Part shown: in pieces, positions 42,048 through 45,994 of the stretch | Numbering within the stretch: position 1 is the first letter of the stretch | How the letters are laid out: each line of letters opens with the position of its first letter | Assembly: GCA_024305105.1 (NCBI GenBank) | Contig: JAMWZA010000028.1 | Location: forward strand, 1-45,994 | Origin: Marinoscillum sp. | Lineage (GTDB): Bacteria; Bacteroidota; Bacteroidia; Cytophagales; Cyclobacteriaceae | Reading direction: 5' to 3' | Length of the DNA stretch: 45,994 nt | Translations under genes and position numbers: made by a program | The notes under the pieces: model-generated | Told to the model about the DNA's origin: nothing | Database searches by the model: none | The model's input: the letters and a program-made list of their open reading frames with translations, nothing else

Positions 42048-42214
42048 AGGTATTCTTGTTCGTGAGTCTGAACGTATCGTTTGCATTCTTCCAGTTCACC
42101 AACATATAGAATCTCAACGTCTCTATGCGCTACTATGAAAGACTTCATTGAGTTGGAGAATATGACTTTTAGAGCTGCAGGCTTTCCGATTATTTTTTTA
42201 ATAAGGTTGATCAT
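42044..42214 (-). CDS. Small 56-residue protein
   Basis: A complete minus-strand frame runs from ATG (42212-42214) to TAG (42044-42046). It reads MINLIKKIIGKPAALKVIFS, then NSMKSFIVAHRDVEILYVGE and LEECKRYVQTHEQEYL. The product is amphipathic and soluble with balanced charges, so it looks like a true short protein. It converges with the lipoprotein gene. A hairpin with a T-run on this strand (42233-42267) lies just upstream of it. I do not recognise a family and have no independent support, so confidence is moderate. Confidence 0.5.
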   Translation of the reverse strand: MINLIKKIIGKPAALKVIFSNSMKSFIVAHRDVEILYVGELEECKRYVQTHEQEYL

Positions 42215-42232
42215 TGTGATTATTGAGGGTTG

Positions 42233-42267
42233 AAAAAAAAACTGAGGATCGATAAATCAATCCTCAG
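42233..42267 (-). terminator. Hairpin with T-run upstream of the small minus-strand gene
   Basis: CTGAGGAT (42242-42249) pairs perfectly with ATCCTCAG (42260-42267). On the minus strand the stem is followed by nine T residues (A-run 42233-42241), 19 bp before the small gene's ATG. It could be a terminator or a leader attenuator. Confidence 0.6.
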
Positions 42268-42354
42268 AGTTGGATTAACACTGATTAAAAACTAATTCTT
42301 TAATATTATTACTAAACACAAAGGAAGTTAAGTGTGTAGGATAATGTGGTAGGC

Positions 42355-42384
42355 TCTCGTTGAGTTGCTGAAAATTCTCGTTGA
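42355..42384 (+). repeat. TCTCGTTGA direct repeats upstream of dinB
   Basis: TCTCGTTGA occurs at 42355-42363 and again at 42376-42384, exactly 21 bp apart (two helical turns), 62 bp before dinB. It may be an operator. Confidence 0.35.
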
Positions 42385-42445
42385 AATTCACTTCTTATTT
42401 ATGCTAATTATTTTAGTATTAAGCTATTATAATTAGTTTTACAAA

Positions 42446-43654
42446 ATGAACTCGATTCTGCATTTAGATCTGGACACTTTCTTCGTTTCGGTAGAGCGGT
42501 TGAAGAATTCGAAGCTTATTGGTAAGCCAGTCCTGATTGGTGGGACCAGTGACCGGGGAGTGGTGGCAGCATGTAGTTACGAGGCTCGTCAGTTTGGGAT
42601 TCACTCGGCTATGCCAATGAAATTAGCGAAATCGCTTTGCCCGGAGGCGATTATCGTTAGAGGAAACTCTGCAGATTACACGAAACACTCCCGTATTGTG
42701 ACAGACATACTTCAGGAGTCGGTTCCGGTTTTAGAGAAAAGCTCTATCGATGAGTTTTATGTAGACCTCACGGGGATGGATAGATTTCATGGCACCTGGA
42801 AGCTGGCCAATGAAGTTCGGAGTAAGATTATCGAGCATTCGGGGTTGCCCATTTCTTTTGGGCTGTCTGAAAACAAGACGGTTTCTAAGGTCGCTACTAA
42901 TGAGGCCAAGCCCAATAATCAAATGCGGGTTGAGTACGGGCATGAAAAGGCGTTTTTGGCGCCACTTTCAGTAAAGAAAATACCGATGGTTGGCGACAAG
43001 ACCTATGCAAAGTTCGTTAGTCTGGGAGTTCGAAAAATTTATACCGTTCAGGAGATGTCGATGGATCTGATGCAGCGTGCTTTTGGAACAAATGGAGTCA
43101 CTATTTGGCGCAAGGCCAATGGGATCGATCAGTCTAAGGTGATTCCTTATTCGGAGCGAAAATCCATCTCTACAGAGCGAACGTTTGATCGGGATACAAT
43201 CGATGTGAGTAAGCTGAAAGGGATACTTACGGCCATGACAGAAAACCTTTCCTTTCAGCTGAGGAGAGGGCAGAAGCTATCTGCTTGTATTACAGTGAAG
43301 GTTCGTTATTCTGATTTCAATACCTACACTCTGCAGTCCAGAGTTCCATATACGGCAGCTGATCACGTGTTGATTCCCCGGGCGCTGGAGTTGTTTGATA
43401 GGCTTTACAATAAGCGACTGCTGGTGCGGTTGATTGGAGTGCGTATGAGTGATTTGGTCAACGGCTTTTATCAGATTAATTTATTCGATGATAGTGAAGA
43501 GCAGCTCAATCTGTATCATGCCATGGATCACATTCGGGACAAGTATGGTGACCGGTCGGTGATGCGTGCTTCGGGTATGCAGGCTAAGACTATCGGACGC
43601 TGGAATCCTTTTACCGGTGAGCCACCGCCACTGCTGGCCAACAGGCGTCAGTAG
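42446..43654 (+). CDS. dinB: DNA polymerase IV (Y family)
   Basis: This 402-residue translesion polymerase copies past damaged bases. Catalytic residues are visible: Asp8 in HLDLDTFF and Asp102-Glu103 in SSIDEFYVD. The steric-gate region LDTFF and SYEARQFGIHSAMP are canonical. The C-terminal little-finger domain is followed by QINLF (about 353-357), which fits a sliding-clamp binding motif. It lies behind a pair of TCTCGTTGA repeats. It is not in an operon with other SOS genes; imuB/dnaE2-type partners are absent. Confidence 0.92.
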   Translation: MNSILHLDLDTFFVSVERLKNSKLIGKPVLIGGTSDRGVVAACSYEARQFGIHSAMPMKLAKSLCPEAIIVRGNSADYTKHSRIVTDILQESVPVLEKSSIDEFYVDLTGMDRFHGTWKLANEVRSKIIEHSGLPISFGLSENKTVSKVATNEAKPNNQMRVEYGHEKAFLAPLSVKKIPMVGDKTYAKFVSLGVRKIYTVQEMSMDLMQRAFGTNGVTIWRKANGIDQSKVIPYSERKSISTERTFDRDTIDVSKLKGILTAMTENLSFQLRRGQKLSACITVKVRYSDFNTYTLQSRVPYTAADHVLIPRALELFDRLYNKRLLVRLIGVRMSDLVNGFYQINLFDDSEEQLNLYHAMDHIRDKYGDRSVMRASGMQAKTIGRWNPFTGEPPPLLANRRQ

Positions 43655-43678
43655 TTTCTAAATCAGATTGAAATCAGT

Positions 43679-43686
43679 TAACTTTA
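43679..43686 (+). promoter_or_regulatory. Candidate -7 element of the Uma2 array
   Basis: TAACTTTA is one mismatch from TAnnTTTG. It ends 6 bp before the first Uma2 ATG, so the transcript would be nearly leaderless, which weakens the call. Confidence 0.25.
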
Positions 43687-43692
43687 AATACC

Positions 43693-44319
43693 ATGTCTAC
43701 CACATACAAACAAAAAGAATCGAAAATCGATGATATCTCTGTGCTAGAGCCAGAGGCTACGTATTCTTATGCGGACTACCTGCGTTGGTCGTTTGAAGAG
43801 CGGGTAGAGCTGATCAAGGGAAAGCTCTTCCGAATGTCGCCAGCTCCTAGAAGGTCTCATCAGGGAATTAGCATGGTCATTGGAAATGAAATCTATAATG
43901 TACTGAAAGGACAGAATTGTAAGTCTTATATGGCCCCATTTGATGTTCGTTTCCCAAACAAACCCGCTGATCCAGACGAACAAACGTTTACCGTGGTGCA
44001 GCCGGATATCTGTGTGGTGTGTGACCACTCCAAGCTGGATGATGCAGGATGCAAAGGGGCTCCGGATTTGATCGTGGAAATTCTTTCGCCTTCAACAGCT
44101 TCTAAAGATCTGAATGAGAAGTACCAGCTCTATGAGGAACACGGAGTGAAAGAGTATTGGGTAGTCTATCCAGGTGAGGTAGTTTTAGAGATTTATGAAT
44201 TACAAGATGCACACTATGTCTCCAAAGGCAAGTTTGTAAAAGAAGATGTGGTGACTTCTAATGTTCTTATGGGATTGAAGCTTGCTTTGTCAGAAGTTTT
44301 TGAAGAAGTAAATGGGTAG
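43693..44319 (+). CDS. Uma2-family restriction-endonuclease-like protein, copy 1
   Basis: This 208-residue protein of the Uma2/DUF820 family has the PD-(D/E)XK nuclease fold. Landmarks are LIKGKLFRMSPAPRRSHQ, the Asp in VVQPDICVV (about 105-113), and DLIVEILSPSTASKDLNEKY with the Glu of the active site and the Lys further on. YEEHGVKEYWVVYPGEVVLE follows. Uma2 proteins are common, often in mobile clusters, and their natural target is not known. It is the first of at least four tandem copies with a 627-bp period. It starts MSTTYKQKESK, while later copies start MADYK. Confidence 0.88.
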   Translation: MSTTYKQKESKIDDISVLEPEATYSYADYLRWSFEERVELIKGKLFRMSPAPRRSHQGISMVIGNEIYNVLKGQNCKSYMAPFDVRFPNKPADPDEQTFTVVQPDICVVCDHSKLDDAGCKGAPDLIVEILSPSTASKDLNEKYQLYEEHGVKEYWVVYPGEVVLEIYELQDAHYVSKGKFVKEDVVTSNVLMGLKLALSEVFEEVNG

Positions 44320-44322
44320 GTG

Positions 44323-44946
44323 ATGGCAGACTACAAACAAAAAGAATCGAAAATCGATGACATCTCTGTATTGGAACCTGAAGCTACTTACTCCTATGCG
44401 GACTATCTACGCTGGTCTTTTGAGGAGCGCGTTGAGTTGATCAAGGGCAAGCTTTTCCGAATGTCGCCAGCTCCTAGAAGGTCACATCAGGGAATCAGTA
44501 TGGTAATTGGGAGTGAAATCTATCATGTACTGAAAGGACAGAAGTGTAAGTGTTATATGGCCCCCTTTGATGTTCGTTTCCCAAACAAACCCGATGATCC
44601 AGACGAACAAACATTTACCGTGGTACAGCCGGATATCTGCGTAGTATGTGACCACTCCAGGTTAGATGATGCAGGCTGTAAGGGAGCTCCAGATCTAATC
44701 GTGGAGATTCTCTCACCGTCTACCGCTTCTAAAGATCTCAATGAAAAATATCAGCTCTACGAAGAACATGGAGTGAAAGAGTACTGGGTGGTATATCCGG
44801 GAGAAGCCGTTCTTGAAATCTACGAGTTGCAAGGAACGCAGTATGTTTCCAAAGGCAAGTTTGTAAAAGAAGACGAAGTGACTTCTAATGTTCTTATGGG
44901 ATTGAAGCTTGACTTGTCGGAAGTTTTTGAAGGAGTAAATGGATAG
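44323..44946 (+). CDS. Uma2-family protein, copy 2
   Basis: This copy has 207 residues from ATG 44323; a GTG directly after the previous stop (44320) is an alternative start. It is close to copy 1 throughout, including the RRSHQGISMVIGSEIYHVLK segment, with scattered substitutions (Cys-Lys-Cys for Cys-Lys-Ser in the middle). All catalytic landmarks (QPDICVV, DLIVEILSPS) are kept. The gene is joined to its neighbours with no spacer, so all copies are probably read as one transcript. Confidence 0.88.
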   Translation: MADYKQKESKIDDISVLEPEATYSYADYLRWSFEERVELIKGKLFRMSPAPRRSHQGISMVIGSEIYHVLKGQKCKCYMAPFDVRFPNKPDDPDEQTFTVVQPDICVVCDHSRLDDAGCKGAPDLIVEILSPSTASKDLNEKYQLYEEHGVKEYWVVYPGEAVLEIYELQGTQYVSKGKFVKEDEVTSNVLMGLKLDLSEVFEGVNG

Positions 44947-44949
44947 GTG

Positions 44950-45573
44950 ATGGCAGACTACAAGCATAAAGAACCGAAAATCGACGATATCTCTGCCTTG
45001 GAGCCAGAGGCGACTTACTCCTATGCTGATTATTTGCGCTGGTCCTTTGAAGAGCGCGTGGAACTGATCAAAGGAAAGTTGTTTAGAATGTCTCCCGCTC
45101 CGAAGCGATCGCATCAAGAGATTCACTCCAGGATGTATGTTGAATTAGGTGTGTTTGTGAAAGGAAAGGTTTGTGATCTTTACTCGACCCCCTTTGACGT
45201 TCGTTTCCCGAATAAATCAGATGATCCCAATGAACAAACTTTTACGGTAGTCCAGCCTGACATCTGTGTGGTGTGTGACCACTCCAAACTGGATGATGCA
45301 GGATGCAAAGGGGCTCCAGATCTAATCGTGGAGATTCTCTCACCGTCTACCGCTTCTAAAGATCTCAATGAAAAATATCAGCTCTACGAAGAACATGGAG
45401 TGAAAGAGTACTGGGTGGTATATCCGGGAGAAGCCGTTCTTGAAATCTACGAGTTGCAAGGAACGCAGTATGTTTCCAAGGGCAAGTTTGTAAAAGAAGA
45501 TGTGGTGACTTCCAATGTTCTTATGGGATTGAAGCTTGACTTGTCGGAAGTTTTTGAAGGAGTAAATGGATAG
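44950..45573 (+). CDS. Uma2-family protein, copy 3 (variant middle segment)
   Basis: This copy has 207 residues from ATG 44950. The N-terminal end is KHKEPKIDDISALEPE. The segment after SHQ differs strongly from copies 1 and 2: EIHSRMYVELGVFVKGKVCD and LYSTPFD in place of GISMVIGSEIYHVLKGQKCK and CYMAPFD. From DVRFPNK onward it rejoins the others. The catalytic residues are kept. The variable block lies in the region between the first conserved strand and the Asp, which could affect target or partner choice. Confidence 0.88.
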   Translation: MADYKHKEPKIDDISALEPEATYSYADYLRWSFEERVELIKGKLFRMSPAPKRSHQEIHSRMYVELGVFVKGKVCDLYSTPFDVRFPNKSDDPNEQTFTVVQPDICVVCDHSKLDDAGCKGAPDLIVEILSPSTASKDLNEKYQLYEEHGVKEYWVVYPGEAVLEIYELQGTQYVSKGKFVKEDVVTSNVLMGLKLDLSEVFEGVNG

Positions 45574-45576
45574 GTG

Positions 45577-45994
45577 ATGGCAGACTACAAGCATAAAGAA
45601 CCGAAAATCGACGATATCTCTGCCTTGGAGCCAGAGGCGACTTACTCCTATGCTGATTATTTGCGCTGGTCCTTTGAAGAGCGCGTGGAACTGATCAAAG
45701 GAAAGTTGTTTAGAATGTCTCCCGCTCCGAAGCGATCGCATCAAGAGATTCACTCCAGGATGTATGTTGAATTAGGTGTGTTTGTGAAAGGAAAGGTTTG
45801 TGATCTTTACTCGACCCCCTTTGACGTTCGTTTCCCGAATAAATCAGATGATCCCAATGAACAAACTTTTACGGTAGTCCAGCCTGACATCTGTGTGGTG
45901 TGTGACCACTCCAAACTGGATGATGCAGGATGCAAAGGGGCTCCAGATCTAATCGTGGAGATTCTCTCACCGTCTACCGCTTCTAAAGATCTCA
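45577..45994 (+). CDS. Uma2-family protein, copy 4 (cut by window end)
   Basis: The first 139 codons from ATG 45577 are visible and are identical in DNA to copy 3, including the variant SHQEIHSRMYVELG segment. It runs off the window at TASKDL. Identity with copy 3 implies a very recent duplication, or an assembly repeat. Confidence 0.85.
   Translation, partial: MADYKHKEPKIDDISALEPEATYSYADYLRWSFEERVELIKGKLFRMSPAPKRSHQEIHSRMYVELGVFVKGKVCDLYSTPFDVRFPNKSDDPNEQTFTVVQPDICVVCDHSKLDDAGCKGAPDLIVEILSPSTASKDL

Larger units (their letters stand above)
43693..45994 (+). repeat. Tandem array of 627-bp Uma2 gene units (4th unit cut by window end)
   Basis: Units begin at 43693, 44320, 44947 and 45574, each exactly 627 bp apart. 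Each new gene starts right after the TAG of the previous one. Units 3 and 4 are identical over all visible bases. Unit 3 is a mosaic: a private 5' part, a middle stretch (about 45260-45317) like unit 1, and a 3' half (from about 45318) like unit 2. The array continues past the window. Confidence 0.9.

Noticed and set aside
44713-45753. Repeated minus-strand frames spanning the Uma2 junctions
   Set aside because: They recur only because the Uma2 units repeat, and they are antisense to intact genes with catalytic motifs.
43693-45994. CRISPR or short-repeat array
   Set aside because: The repeats are whole 627-bp genes without spacers, not short repeats.

Overview
The window comes from a member of the Bacteroidota, most likely the Cytophagales. 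Two large secreted proteins end in type IX secretion (Por) sorting domains. There is a carboxypeptidase-regulatory-like TonB receptor, LytS/LytTR signalling, DUF1761 and CrtA-like proteins, AT-rich leaders with weak Shine-Dalgarno sequences, and several promoter elements of the Bacteroidota TAnnTTTG type. I saw no tRNA, rRNA or CRISPR array.

Region 1 (1-9510) is respiration and sulfur. After the 3' end of a DDE transposase and two REP-like hairpins comes cydAB on the minus strand (cytochrome bd oxidase). Divergent from it is an operon of two half-size YeeE/YedE sulfur transporters, a TsdA-type dihaem thiosulfate dehydrogenase and an outer-membrane porin. Then come a metallo-beta-lactamase/double-rhodanese protein (persulfide dioxygenase-like) and a second operon of a cytoplasmic rhodanese, an exported rhodanese and a small membrane protein. 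A GTAAC-N4-GTTAC palindrome of CRP/FNR type lies about 33 bp upstream of the -7 element of both operons. A one-mismatch version lies before the persulfide dioxygenase-like gene. I read this as one regulon for reduced-sulfur oxidation and detoxification, with the usually sulfide-tolerant bd oxidase alongside. Two decayed genes flank the rhodanese operon.

Region 2 (9511-13600) is mixed: an OmpA-like/coiled-coil gene pair, a CrtA-like monooxygenase, a YdeI-like protein and an exported protein with an NADase-type glycan-binding (discoidin-like) domain behind a structured 359-bp leader.

Region 3 (13725-21807) looks like a catabolic unit. A T9SS-secreted PHB-depolymerase/feruloyl-esterase-like enzyme is divergent from a tight operon of an SDR reductase, a KAS III-like enzyme that has lost the His and Asn of its triad, a sodium:solute symporter and an acyl-CoA synthetase. 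An exported alpha/beta hydrolase follows.

Region 4 (21820-42214) is mostly core genome: a helical-repeat protein, a TonB receptor without SusD, AIM24, a LacI regulator, a TrkA-N potassium channel, DUF1761, a LytS kinase / small membrane protein / LytTR regulator set, a secreted endonuclease I, gpsA with a PlsB-like acyltransferase, PhzF, a polyprenyl diphosphate synthase, an orphan histidine kinase, a SlyD-like FKBP, a lipoprotein and a 56-residue minus-strand ORF.

Region 5 (42446-45994) holds dinB and then at least four tandem Uma2-family genes with a 627-bp period. Copies 3 and 4 are identical over everything visible, and copy 3 is a mosaic of copies 1 and 2. The array runs off the window.
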